This document shows, piece after piece, positions 6,731 to 14,069 of a stretch of DNA of 21,793 bases (position 1 is its first letter; every line of letters starts with the position of its first letter). Origin of the DNA: an uncultured Paracoccaceae bacterium. GTDB lineage: Bacteria; Pseudomonadota; Alphaproteobacteria; Rhodobacterales; Rhodobacteraceae. Where the stretch lies: positions 1 through 21,793 of the forward strand of contig CALFYQ010000364.1 of NCBI GenBank assembly GCA_937952085.1. Reading direction: 5' to 3'. A program made the translations under genes and the position numbers. The notes beneath the pieces are model-generated. The model was not told the DNA's origin, ran no database searches, and worked only from the letters and a program-made list of their open reading frames with translations.

Positions 6731-7783
6731 TCAGGACGTAGCGCGCCGCGTCGACGCCGCCAGGCGCGCCCGGCGCGAACGGTCCCCGGCCTCAAGCGCG
6801 GCGAGAACGCCGATGAGCCGTCCCGTCTGGACCTCGCCCCAGGCCCCGCGGCGAGCTGGTCGCGCCGCGGCGTCGACCAGGAAGCGCGTCGCGTCGTCAG
6901 GCTCCGAATAAAGCGTGGCGGGCTGCGGCAGGATCGGCGTCGCCAGCGCCCGCAACGCCGAGGCGGCGAGGCGCGTCAGCTTCGTCGCCGCGCCGGTGCG
7001 CGCCCGGACGGAGACGCTGTCGAACCCGTTCCGCGCGATGGCGTCGCCGATGCCGGAATAGATCGCGCCGGCGGCGAACACCCCGGCCCGGCAATCGAAC
7101 GGCAGGGTCGGAACGCCCGAAGCGGCGCGCGCATAAAGGCGCCGCGCTTCGACGAGGAGATCGGAGACGAGCTTTCGGACGGCCGGGTTCGCGCCAGGCG
7201 ACGGGAGGAAAGCGCCGGGCGCGATCCCGGCCTCATCGAGCCAGGACAGGGGTAGGTAGAGCCGGCCGGCGGCCGCGTCCTCCCCGATGTCCCGCGCGAT
7301 GTTGGTGATCTGCATTGCGAGGCCAAGATCGGCGGCGCGGGCGAGAGTGTGCCGGTCCCGCGCCTCCATCAGCACGCACATCATGACCCCGACGGAGGAG
7401 GCGACCCGCGCGCAATAGGCGAGAAGATCGCCCAGCGTCTCATACCGCCGTCCGCGCGCATCCCATTCCAGCCCTTCGAGGAGCGCCTCGGGCAAGGCGC
7501 GCGGCATAGAGAAGGCCCGCACCGTCGCCGCGAAGGCGCGGTCAGGCGCCGCATCCGCCGGGGCGCCCGCATAGATGCGGTCGAGCCGCTGGCGGAGCGC
7601 TCGGATCGCGTCGAGCTTCGCCGCGCCGAGATCCACCGCATCGTCGGCGAGCCGGCAGAACGCGTAGAGCGCGAGCGCCGGGTCGCGCACCCGCGCCGGC
7701 ATCAGCTTCGAGGCCGCATGGAAGGAGCGCGAGCCGGTGCGGATCGCATCGCGGCACTCCGCGAGATCCGCCGGCGCGATCAT
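6731..7783 (-). CDS. crtB: Phytoene synthase CrtB
   Basis: CrtB joins two geranylgeranyl diphosphates into 15-cis-phytoene, the first committed carotenoid step. It is a squalene/phytoene synthase fold enzyme with both Mg2+-diphosphate motifs: DDAVD (DxxxD, residues 47-51, in AFCRLADDAVD) and DIGED (165-169, in QITNIARDIGED), followed by GRLYLP. The signature YCARVASSVGVMM is also present near 123-135. It has 350 residues from the ATG at 7783, which overlaps the crtI stop as ATGA. The frame remains open upstream, but that part only shadows crtI. The C-terminal roughly 60 residues, rich in Ala and Arg, are less conserved in this family. Second gene of the crtIB-tspO operon. Confidence 0.95.
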   Translation of the reverse strand: MIAPADLAECRDAIRTGSRSFHAASKLMPARVRDPALALYAFCRLADDAVDLGAAKLDAIRALRQRLDRIYAGAPADAAPDRAFAATVRAFSMPRALPEALLEGLEWDARGRRYETLGDLLAYCARVASSVGVMMCVLMEARDRHTLARAADLGLAMQITNIARDIGEDAAAGRLYLPLSWLDEAGIAPGAFLPSPGANPAVRKLVSDLLVEARRLYARAASGVPTLPFDCRAGVFAAGAIYSGIGDAIARNGFDSVSVRARTGAATKLTRLAASALRALATPILPQPATLYSEPDDATRFLVDAAARPARRGAWGEVQTGRLIGVLAALEAGDRSRRARLAASTRRATS

Positions 7784-9321
7784 CGGACGCCCGCCGCTTC
7801 GATCAGGTCGGCCACGACCTCCGCCGATGCGACGACGCCGGGCAGGCCCGCGCCCGGATGCGTCCCGGCGCCGACGAGATAGAGCCCGCGCGCCTCTTCC
7901 GAGACGTTGTGCGGCCGGAACCAGCCGCTCTGGAGGATGCGCGGCTCCAGCGAGAACCCCGCGCCGTGCGGCGAGAGATACCGGTCCCGGAACGTCTCCG
8001 GCGTGAAGAGCATCGAGGCCGTGACGCGGGCGCGAAGCCCGGGCAGCAGGCACCGCTCCAGCGTCTCCTCGATGCGGAGGCGGTGGCGCTCCGCCTCGCG
8101 CGCCCAGTCGATCGGCGCGTCATGCCCGAGATGCGGCACGGGAGAGAGCGCGTAGAACGTATCGTCGCCCTCGGGCGCCGCGCCGGGATCGGTGACGGTC
8201 GGCCGGTGGACATAGAGGCTGAGATCCTCGGCGAGGCGGCCCCGGAGGAACACGTCGGCGACCTCGCCCCGATAGTCCGCGCCGCAGAGGATCGTGTGAT
8301 GGCCGACATCGGGCCAGAGCCCGCGCGTGCCGCGCGTCCCGAAATGCCAGACGACGAGGCCCATGGACCAGCGGCTGCGGCGGAGGCGCCCGGCGGTCCA
8401 GCGCCGCTTCTTCCGGCGGCGGAGCAGCCGATCGTAGGTGTGGCCGGCATCGGCGTTGGAGACGACGATGGGCGCCGGGATCGTCTCGCCGCCAGCAAGC
8501 CGCACGCCGGCCGCCGCGCCGTTCTCGACGACGATCTCGTCGACCTCGGCGCCGTAGCGGATGAGCCCGCCCTGGTCCTCCACCGCCTCCGCCATCGCCC
8601 TGGCGATCGCCGCGACGCCGCCCATCGCGTAGTGGACGCCGAAGGCGCGCTCGAGATGGCTGACCAGGGTGTAAATCGAGGTCACATGGAACGGGTCGCC
8701 GCCGATCAGCAGCGGATGGAACGAGAAGGCCATCCTGAGCCGCTCGTCCCGGAAGCGCCGCGCGGCGTGGCCATAGACGGAGCGATCCGCCCGGAGCAGG
8801 CCGAAGGTCGGCAAGACCTTCAGGAACGCCCAGAAATCGCTCATCGCCTTCCGGCCCAACGTCTCGAAGCCGAAGGCGTAGCGGCGCTCGCTGTCATCGA
8901 GAAAGCGCGCGAAGCCGGGCAGGTCGTCGGGCGAAAGCCGCGCGATCTCCCGCTCCATCGCGCCTTCCGTCCCGCTTGCACGGAAGGCGGAGCCGTCGGG
9001 CCAGCGGATCTCGTAGAACGGGTCCATCGGCCGAAGGTCGACATCCTCGTCGAAATCGCGCCCGCAATCCCGCCAGAGCGACCGGAGCAGCTGCGGAACG
9101 GTGACGATGGTCGGGCCGAGATCGAAGCGGTGGCCGTCAAGGTGGATCGCCGCGCCGCGCCCGCCGGGTCGGTCGAGCCGCTCCAGCACCGTCACTGCGA
9201 AGCCCTTCGCGCCGAGCCGCATGGCGGTCGCCAGCCCGCCGAGCCCGGCGCCGATGACGACCGCCTTCGGGCGTCCATCGTCCGCCGGGATCAGGTTCGC
9301 GGGGTCGGTGCGAGTCAGCAT
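7780..9321 (-). CDS. crtI: Phytoene desaturase CrtI
   Basis: CrtI is the FAD-dependent desaturase that converts phytoene stepwise to neurosporene (three desaturations in Rhodobacter) or lycopene. The product spectrum cannot be read from sequence, but crtA, crtC and crtD nearby favour neurosporene. It has 513 residues. Seen: the Rossmann motif VVIGAGLGGLATAMRLGAKG at 21-40, DRPGGRG at 50-56, the FDLGPTIVT block, the GGDPFHVTSIY region and a C-terminal LYLVGAGTHPGAGLPGVV flavin motif. The ATG at 9321 lacks a clear Shine-Dalgarno and sits in a small inverted repeat. It is divergent from crtA, with a TGT-N12-ACA site 18 bp upstream of the start codon. Confidence 0.95.
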   Translation of the reverse strand: MLTRTDPANLIPADDGRPKAVVIGAGLGGLATAMRLGAKGFAVTVLERLDRPGGRGAAIHLDGHRFDLGPTIVTVPQLLRSLWRDCGRDFDEDVDLRPMDPFYEIRWPDGSAFRASGTEGAMEREIARLSPDDLPGFARFLDDSERRYAFGFETLGRKAMSDFWAFLKVLPTFGLLRADRSVYGHAARRFRDERLRMAFSFHPLLIGGDPFHVTSIYTLVSHLERAFGVHYAMGGVAAIARAMAEAVEDQGGLIRYGAEVDEIVVENGAAAGVRLAGGETIPAPIVVSNADAGHTYDRLLRRRKKRRWTAGRLRRSRWSMGLVVWHFGTRGTRGLWPDVGHHTILCGADYRGEVADVFLRGRLAEDLSLYVHRPTVTDPGAAPEGDDTFYALSPVPHLGHDAPIDWAREAERHRLRIEETLERCLLPGLRARVTASMLFTPETFRDRYLSPHGAGFSLEPRILQSGWFRPHNVSEEARGLYLVGAGTHPGAGLPGVVASAEVVADLIEAAGVR

Positions 9322-9332
9322 CGGAGCGATGC
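9318..9332 (-). repeat. Small inverted repeat enclosing the crtI start codon
   Basis: GCATCGGAGCGATGC (plus strand) is a 5-bp stem, 6 bp if the flanking A and T are counted, with a 5-nt loop. In the crtI mRNA the AUG lies in the 3' arm. No Shine-Dalgarno is visible upstream. The pairing is seen in the sequence; any effect on translation is inference. Confidence 0.35.
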
Positions 9333-9338
9333 TAGATG

Positions 9339-9356
9339 TGTCCAGTTGGATTTACA
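9339..9356. promoter_or_regulatory. PpsR/CrtJ operator, crtI-proximal site
   Basis: TGTCCAGTTGGATTTACA is an exact TGT-N12-ACA match located 18 bp upstream of the crtI ATG, so a bound repressor would cover the crtI transcription start. Its partner is near crtA, 136 bp away. Confidence 0.84.
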
Positions 9357-9492
9357 ATGATTTCAAGCGGGCCCCGGGGGCGCTTGGTTGGTTCGAATTA
9401 TTCATAGCAGAAACATATATTTGGATCTCACTTCCGCGAAGTGCGGAACCGCCGCGCCGGTGTGGACTCCGCTTCCCATCCGGCTGGAACTG

Positions 9493-9510
9493 TGTAAGTG
9501 TAGGATTACA
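9493..9510. promoter_or_regulatory. PpsR/CrtJ operator, crtA-proximal site
   Basis: TGTAAGTGTAGGATTACA is an exact TGT-N12-ACA match with symmetric TGTAA/TTACA ends, 17 bp before the crtA ATG. In R. capsulatus CrtJ binds distant sites in the crtA-crtI interval cooperatively; the same two-site layout is seen here. Confidence 0.85.
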
Positions 9511-9527
9511 GATCGGAAGAACGCCGC

Positions 9528-10238
9528 ATGACCGCCGTCTCAACGTTCAGTTTGTTCCGCTTCCCGAGTCTCGCGGATCGTCTCTGGGCGCTTGCCCAGA
9601 TGGGCGCCGCGCGTCGGCCGCTCGGTCGCGCGCCGGGCCTCGGCTTCTTCAAGCTCTTCGGCAGCGGCGTGGGCGAAGGCTTCACCCCGGCGCCGAACAC
9701 CGCCGTCTGGGCCATTCTCGCATGCTGGGAGAATGACGCGGCCGCGACGGCCGGCCTCGCCGGCCCGGTCCATCGCCGGTGGCGGGAGCGGTCTTCCGAA
9801 AGCTGGACTGCGCTTCTCGTGGCGCGGGCCGCGCGCGGCCGCTGGTCGGGCCAGGCCCCTTTCGCCGTGGCGCGCGCCGAAGGCGACGGGCCGCTCGCCG
9901 TGCTGACGCGCGCGACGCTCCGCCCCCGCGCGCTGTTCGCCTTCTGGCGGCGCGCGCCGGCGATCTCCCGCGCCATCGCGGCCAACCGCGACGTTCTCTT
10001 CAAGATCGGCGTCGGCGAGGCGCCGTGGCTCCAGCAGGTCACCTTCTCGGTCTGGCCGGACGCCCGTTCGATGTCGTCCTTCGCCCGGGCCGAAGGGCCC
10101 CATGCGCGCGCCGTCGCCGCGGTCCGCGCCGGCGGCTGGTTCCGGGAGGAGCTTTACGCCCGCTTCGAGATCGTCGGCGAGGAGGGCGCGTGGGGCGGGC
10201 GCTCGCCGCTCTCGCCAGAGCGTGCGGACAGGGCATGA
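9528..10238 (+). CDS. crtA: Spheroidene monooxygenase CrtA
   Basis: CrtA is the oxygen-dependent enzyme that adds the C-2 keto group to spheroidene, giving spheroidenone (a heme-containing monooxygenase in Rhodobacter). It has 236 residues. Seen: FRFPSLADRLWALAQMG near the N-terminus, LGFFKLFGSGVGEGFTP at about 38-54, NTAVWAILACWE, and FKIGVGEAPWLQQVTFSVWPD in the C-terminal half, all family blocks. A Shine-Dalgarno-like GGAAGA (9515-9520) lies 8 nt before the ATG. It is the first gene of crtA-bchI-bchD-bchO and its stop overlaps the bchI start as ATGA. Its presence implies that the organism makes keto-carotenoids when oxygen is available. Confidence 0.92.
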   Translation: MTAVSTFSLFRFPSLADRLWALAQMGAARRPLGRAPGLGFFKLFGSGVGEGFTPAPNTAVWAILACWENDAAATAGLAGPVHRRWRERSSESWTALLVARAARGRWSGQAPFAVARAEGDGPLAVLTRATLRPRALFAFWRRAPAISRAIAANRDVLFKIGVGEAPWLQQVTFSVWPDARSMSSFARAEGPHARAVAAVRAGGWFREELYARFEIVGEEGAWGGRSPLSPERADRA

Positions 10239-11233
10239 GCGCGCCCTTCCCCTTCTCCGCCATCGTCGGCCAGACCGAGATGAAGCGCGCGATGATCCTC
10301 ACCGCGATCGACCCGGGCATCGGCGGCGTGCTCGTCTTCGGCGACCGCGGCACGGGGAAATCGACCGCCGTCCGGGCGCTCGCCGGGCTTCTGCCGCCGA
10401 TCCAGGCGGTCGAGGGCTGCCCGGTCAACTCCGCCTCGCCGGCCGAAGTGCCGGACTGGGCGCAGGTGGCTTCCGAGCGAATCGTCGAGCGGCCGACCCC
10501 GGTCGTCGACCTCCCGCTCGGCGCGACCGAGGACCGCGTCGTCGGCGCGCTCGACATCGAGCGCGCGCTCACCCGCGGCGAGAAGGCCTTCGAGCCCGGC
10601 CTCCTGGCTCGCGCCAATCGCGGCTATCTCTACGTCGACGAGGTGAACCTCCTCGACGACCACCTCGTCGATCTCCTGCTCGACGTGGCGCAGACCGGCG
10701 AGAACGTCGTCGAGCGCGAGGGTCTCTCGATCCGGCACCCGGCGCGGTTCGTGCTGGTCGGCTCCGGCAACCCGGAGGAGGGCGAGCTTCGGCCGCAATT
10801 GCTGGACCGGTTCGGGCTTTCGGTCGAGGTCGCCTCGCCGACCGATATCGACGAGCGGGTGGAGGTGATCCGCCGCCGGGACGCCTTCGAGACGGACCCG
10901 GCGCGCTTCCTTAAGAAGTGGCGCGCCGAGGATGCGCGCCTTCGGAAACGCATCCTCGCCGCGCGGGCGCTCCGCCCGAAGGCCGGCAAGGACGCGATGC
11001 GCGCCTGCGCCCAGCTCTGCGTCGCCCTCGGCTCCGACGGGCTTCGGGGGGAGTTGACGCTGCTTCGGGCCGCGCGCGCGCTCGCCGCCTTCGAGGGCGC
11101 GGAGGCGGTGACGCGGGCGCATCTGAAAACGATGGCGCCTTCCGCGCTCCGCCATCGCCTGCGGCGCGACCCGCTCGACGAGGTCGGCAGCACGGCGCGG
11201 GTCGAGCGCGTCATGGCGGAGGCGCTGCCGTGA
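10235..11233 (+). CDS. bchI: Magnesium chelatase ATPase subunit I, BchI
   Basis: BchI is the AAA+ motor of Mg-chelatase. With BchD it forms a two-tiered ring that drives Mg2+ insertion into protoporphyrin IX on BchH. It has 332 residues. Seen: Walker A GDRGTGKST at 36-44, Walker B YLYVDEVNLLDD at 131-142, the sensor/arginine-finger stretch VGSGNPEEGELRPQLLDRFGL, and a C-terminal helical lid. The start is ATG 10235, overlapping the crtA stop. The frame is open upstream, but only as a shadow of crtA. The bchD start overlaps its stop as GTGA. Expression together with crtA, from a promoter bearing PpsR sites, is implied. Confidence 0.96.
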   Translation: MSAPFPFSAIVGQTEMKRAMILTAIDPGIGGVLVFGDRGTGKSTAVRALAGLLPPIQAVEGCPVNSASPAEVPDWAQVASERIVERPTPVVDLPLGATEDRVVGALDIERALTRGEKAFEPGLLARANRGYLYVDEVNLLDDHLVDLLLDVAQTGENVVEREGLSIRHPARFVLVGSGNPEEGELRPQLLDRFGLSVEVASPTDIDERVEVIRRRDAFETDPARFLKKWRAEDARLRKRILAARALRPKAGKDAMRACAQLCVALGSDGLRGELTLLRAARALAAFEGAEAVTRAHLKTMAPSALRHRLRRDPLDEVGSTARVERVMAEALP

Positions 11234-12888
11234 GGTCCGAGGCCTGGTCGCGCGCGGAAGGCGCGATCCGGCTTCTCGCTGTCGACCCCTTCGGCCTCGG
11301 CGGCGTCTGGCTCCGGGCGCGGGCGGGCCCGGTCCGCGACCGTTTCCTCGCCGCGGCGGGCGCCGTGGCGGCCGTCCGCCGCATCCACCCATCCATCGGC
11401 GACGACGCTCTCTTCGGCGGCTCGGCGGTGTACGAGACGTTCGCGTCGGGCCGCCTGGTGCGCCGCGCCGGGATTCTCGATGCGCCCGCGGGCCTTGTCC
11501 TTTCGTCGGCGGAACGGGCCCCGGCCGGCCTCGTCGCCCGGCTCGGCGGCGCGCTCGATCGCGGGGCCTGCCATCTCATCGCCCTCGATGAAGGGGCCGA
11601 GCCGGCGGAGGCGCTGGCCGAGGGGCTGGCGGACCGGCTCGCCTTCCATCTCGACCTCGGCGAGACCGGCTGGCGCGAAACGGACGAGATCCATCCGGAG
11701 GACGTTTCCGAGGCGCGGGCGAGGCGCGCGGCGGTCCGCGCGTCCCGCGAAGCCGTGGATGCGCTCGCCCGCGTCGCGGCGCGCTGCGGCGTCGGGAGCC
11801 TCCGCGCGCCGATCCTCGCGCTCCGCGCCGCCCGCGCTTCGGCGGCGCTTTCGGGCCGCGCCGAAATCGGCGCTGACGATCTCGCGATGGCGGCCGAACT
11901 CGTCATCGCGCCGCGCGCGCAGATCGCGCCCGCGGAGGCGGAAGATGAGTCCCCCCCGCCCGAGCAGCGCCCCGGAGACGAGGCGCCGTCCGACGCGGCG
12001 TCGGAGCGGGAGGCGATCCGCGCGCCGGAGGAAGTCGTTCTGGCGGCGGTCCTGGCGGCGCTTCCGCCCGATCTTGCGGATCGGCTGGCCGCCCGCCGCG
12101 CCGCGCGCGCCGGCGGGGCCGCGCAGGGCGCCGGCGCGAAGCGGAGCGGCGCGCGCCGCGGCCGGCCGTTGCCGCCCCGTCCGGGCGCGCTCGACGGGCG
12201 CGCCCGGATCGACGCCGCCGCGACGCTCCGCGCCGCCCTGCCGTGGCGTCGGCTCCGCGCCGCGCCGCCCTCCGGCGGCGTCCCGATCCGGCGGCAGGAC
12301 ATCCGGCTCCGCCGCTATGAGGAGCGGTCCGAGCGGACGCTCATTTTCGTCGTCGACGCATCCGGCTCGGCGGCCTTCGCCCGTCTCGCCGAAACCAAGG
12401 GCGCGATCGAGATCCTGCTCGCCCGCGCCTACGCGCGGCGCGATCTGGTGGCGCTGATCGCGTTCCGGAACCTCGGCGCGGAGCTCCTGCTGCCGCCGAC
12501 CCGCGCGCTCGTCAGCGCGAAGCGGCGGCTCGCCTCGTTGCCGGGGGGCGGCGGCACCCCGCTTGCGGCCGGGCTCGCGGCGGCGCAACGGCTCGCCACC
12601 TCGGAGCAGGGCAGGGGCCGCGCCGCAACCATCGCGGTGTTGACCGACGGCCGCGCGAATATCGATCTCTCTGGCGCGCCGGATCGCGCCAGCGCCCGGC
12701 GCGACGCGGCCTCGCTGGCCGGCGCGATCCGGGCCGCGTCTGTCCCTAGCCTCGTCGTCGACACCGGCCGAAGGCCGGACGCCGCGGCGTGCGAACTCGC
12801 GGAGCGGATCGGCGGGCGCTGCTTCGCGCTGCCCCATGCCGACGCCGCGCGGCTCTCCGCCCTGGTCGAAACGGTCTGCGACGTCTGA
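11230..12888 (+). CDS. bchD: Magnesium chelatase subunit D, BchD
   Basis: BchD is the platform subunit of Mg-chelatase, pairing with the BchI ring and linking it to BchH. It has 552 residues (family about 560). Domains in order: an N-terminal AAA+-like domain (about 1-230) with no recognisable Walker A, as usual for BchD; an acidic, proline-rich linker (about 236-262); a basic Ala/Arg-rich segment (about 285-325); and a C-terminal von Willebrand A domain with the MIDAS motif DASGS at 376-380 and a later TDGRANI. The start is GTG 11230, which overlaps the bchI stop. The open frame further upstream is a shadow of bchI. The stop is 1 nt before the bchO ATG. Confidence 0.94.
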   Translation: MRSEAWSRAEGAIRLLAVDPFGLGGVWLRARAGPVRDRFLAAAGAVAAVRRIHPSIGDDALFGGSAVYETFASGRLVRRAGILDAPAGLVLSSAERAPAGLVARLGGALDRGACHLIALDEGAEPAEALAEGLADRLAFHLDLGETGWRETDEIHPEDVSEARARRAAVRASREAVDALARVAARCGVGSLRAPILALRAARASAALSGRAEIGADDLAMAAELVIAPRAQIAPAEAEDESPPPEQRPGDEAPSDAASEREAIRAPEEVVLAAVLAALPPDLADRLAARRAARAGGAAQGAGAKRSGARRGRPLPPRPGALDGRARIDAAATLRAALPWRRLRAAPPSGGVPIRRQDIRLRRYEERSERTLIFVVDASGSAAFARLAETKGAIEILLARAYARRDLVALIAFRNLGAELLLPPTRALVSAKRRLASLPGGGGTPLAAGLAAAQRLATSEQGRGRAATIAVLTDGRANIDLSGAPDRASARRDAASLAGAIRAASVPSLVVDTGRRPDAAACELAERIGGRCFALPHADAARLSALVETVCDV

Positions 12889-12889
12889 C

Positions 12890-13756
12890 ATGCGGTGGGA
12901 GCGCGACGGCGCGGACTGGCCCAACCGGGAGTTCAGCCGCTTCGTCGACTGCCGGCCGCATCGCTGGCATGTGCAGCGGGCCGGCGCGGGCCGGAAGGTG
13001 CTCCTTGTCCACGGCGCGGGCGGGGCGACCCATTCCTGGCGCGACGTGCTGCCGAATCTCGCAGCCGATCACGACGTGATGGCGCTCGACCTGCCGGGCC
13101 AGGGCTTCACCCGGCTCGGCGCGCGCCGGCGCTGCGGGCTCGACGAGATGGCGGCCGACATCGCCGCGCTCCTCACGCAGGAAGACTTTGCGCCCGACAT
13201 CCTCGTCGGCCATTCCGCCGGCGCCGCGATCGCCCTCCGCATGGCGCTCTCGGGCGCGACGCGGCCGGCGCTCGCCATCGGCTTCAACCCGGCGCTCAGC
13301 AACTTTCCCGGCCTCGCTGGATGGCTCTTCCCGACGATGGCGAAACTGCTCTCCCTCAATCCTCTCACTGCGCTCGTCTTCTCGCGAACGGCGACGCCCG
13401 GCGCCGTTCGGCGGCTGATCGAGGGCACCGGCAGCCGGATCGACGCGCGCGGCCTCGACCTATACGCGCGACTCTTGCGCGATTATCGCCACGTCGATGG
13501 CGCGCTTGAAATGATGGCCTCCTGGTCTCTGGACCGGTTGCTTGCGGACCTGCCTGGCCTGTCCACCCCCGTGCGTTTTGTGGTCGGGGCAGGAGATCGG
13601 GCGGTTTCGCCAGATGCGGCCTTCACGGCGCTTGGCGCGCTTCCAGACTGCCAGGTGACGACCTGGCCGGGGCTTGGCCACCTGGCCCACGAGGAGGCGC
13701 CGCAGATGGCAAGCGAATATGTCCGAAATGCCAAACTGGAAATTGACACAAGATGA
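12890..13756 (+). CDS. bchO: Alpha/beta-hydrolase BchO of the magnesium chelatase operon
   Basis: BchO is an alpha/beta-hydrolase found beside bchID in purple bacteria; its biochemical role is unproven. It has 288 residues. Seen: oxyanion-loop HGAGGATHSW at 41-50, the nucleophile elbow VGHSAG with Ser109, an acidic stretch FVVGAGDRAVSPD that probably supplies the catalytic Asp, and a C-terminal GLGHLAHEE with the likely catalytic His264. The ATG at 12890 follows the bchD stop by one base. It is the last photosynthesis gene in the window. The 3' end is less GC-rich than the rest of the gene. Confidence 0.9.
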   Translation: MRWERDGADWPNREFSRFVDCRPHRWHVQRAGAGRKVLLVHGAGGATHSWRDVLPNLAADHDVMALDLPGQGFTRLGARRRCGLDEMAADIAALLTQEDFAPDILVGHSAGAAIALRMALSGATRPALAIGFNPALSNFPGLAGWLFPTMAKLLSLNPLTALVFSRTATPGAVRRLIEGTGSRIDARGLDLYARLLRDYRHVDGALEMMASWSLDRLLADLPGLSTPVRFVVGAGDRAVSPDAAFTALGALPDCQVTTWPGLGHLAHEEAPQMASEYVRNAKLEIDTR

Positions 13757-13772
13757 GTCGACAGTCCGCACG

Positions 13773-13815
13773 GCGCCTCGGCAGAGAAGAAAGTCCCCCG
13801 CGGCGCCTTGATTGA
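13773..13815 (+). terminator. Possible weak terminator hairpin downstream of bchO
   Basis: CACGGCGCC and GGCGCCTTG form a 9-bp stem with one mismatch around a loop of about 25 nt, beginning some 20 nt after the bchO stop. There is no U-tract, so intrinsic termination is doubtful; it may only stabilise the 3' end. Confidence 0.25.
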
Positions 13816-13841
13816 ACTCGACCAGTGAAGACGTCTGAAGC

Positions 13842-13858
13842 GCCGGCATCGAACCGGC
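13842..13858 (-). repeat. T-arm-like stem-loop
   Basis: On the minus strand GCCGG-TTCGATG-CCGGC is a perfect 5-bp stem with a 7-nt TTCGANN loop, the geometry of a tRNA T-arm. It is followed by GCTTCAG and A, where an acceptor strand and discriminator base would lie. A second imperfect copy (ACCGG-TTCGATC-GCGGT) lies 61 bp upstream on that strand. No D-arm or anticodon arm can be folded, so a tRNA gene is not called. Confidence 0.25.
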
Positions 13859-14028
13859 CCGCTTGTTCGAACGTCCCTGGCGGCCCGCCAATGTCCCCGC
13901 TGACCGCGATCGAACCGGTTGCGGCTTCTGCGGCGTCGCGCGTCGAGGGGTGGATGTCGCTTCGAACGCCGCGCCAGGCCGTGCGGGCGGCGCGGCGCCA
14001 TGGCGTCGACGAGGCGAAGGGCGCCGAA

Positions 14029-14063
14029 GGGCCGGCCGAGGCGCAATTTTTCGAGGCCGGCCC
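14029..14063 (-). terminator. Candidate terminator or 3'-end hairpin of the crotonase operon
   Basis: GGGCCGGCC (14029-14037) and GGCCGGCCC (14055-14063) form a perfect 9-bp stem with a 17-nt loop, starting 6 nt after the crotonase stop. There is no run of T after the stem on either strand (the five T's are in the loop). It may protect the mRNA end or act with Rho. Confidence 0.4.
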
Positions 14064-14069
14064 GTGGCT

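Larger units (their letters stand above)
9322..9527. promoter_or_regulatory. crtI/crtA divergent control region
   Basis: This 206-bp gap between the divergent crtI and crtA starts holds the two operators annotated separately at its ends. The middle (about 9397-9427) is an AT-rich island, unusual in this GC-rich DNA, and could be a flexible or easily melted segment. I could not place convincing -35/-10 pairs for either gene. No small gene is supported. Confidence 0.7.
13757..14069. other. Non-coding gap between convergent bchO and the crotonase gene
   Basis: This 313-bp stretch marks the end of the photosynthesis block. No open frame in it resembles a known protein. It holds an imperfect hairpin just after bchO (annotated separately), a 10-bp direct repeat ATCGAACCGG at 13848-13857 and 13909-13918, a 17-nt stem-loop at 13842-13858, and a 9-bp-stem inverted repeat near the crotonase stop. 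No integrase, IS end or complete tRNA is visible. Confidence 0.6.

Noticed and set aside
7784..8053. N-terminal extension of CrtB
   Set aside because: Those codons are the shadow of the crtI 3' end. The ATG overlapping the crtI stop gives the normal phytoene synthase N-terminus.
7858..9360. A 500-codon open frame on the plus strand opposite crtI
   Set aside because: Antisense to CrtI with biased composition and no recognisable motif; it would also run through the crtI operator.
9352..9543. A 63-codon minus-strand frame in the crtI/crtA interval
   Set aside because: It crosses both operator surroundings and the crtA start and has no motif; the region is better explained as regulatory.
10630..12924. 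A 764-codon open frame on the minus strand opposite bchI/bchD
   Set aside because: It is antisense to two clearly conserved genes and has the Arg/Ala/Gly-rich composition of a shadow frame in GC-rich DNA. No domain is recognisable.
13834..13930. Complete tRNA gene
   Set aside because: Only the T-arm geometry is convincing. No D-arm or anticodon arm folds and the acceptor pairing has a mismatch.
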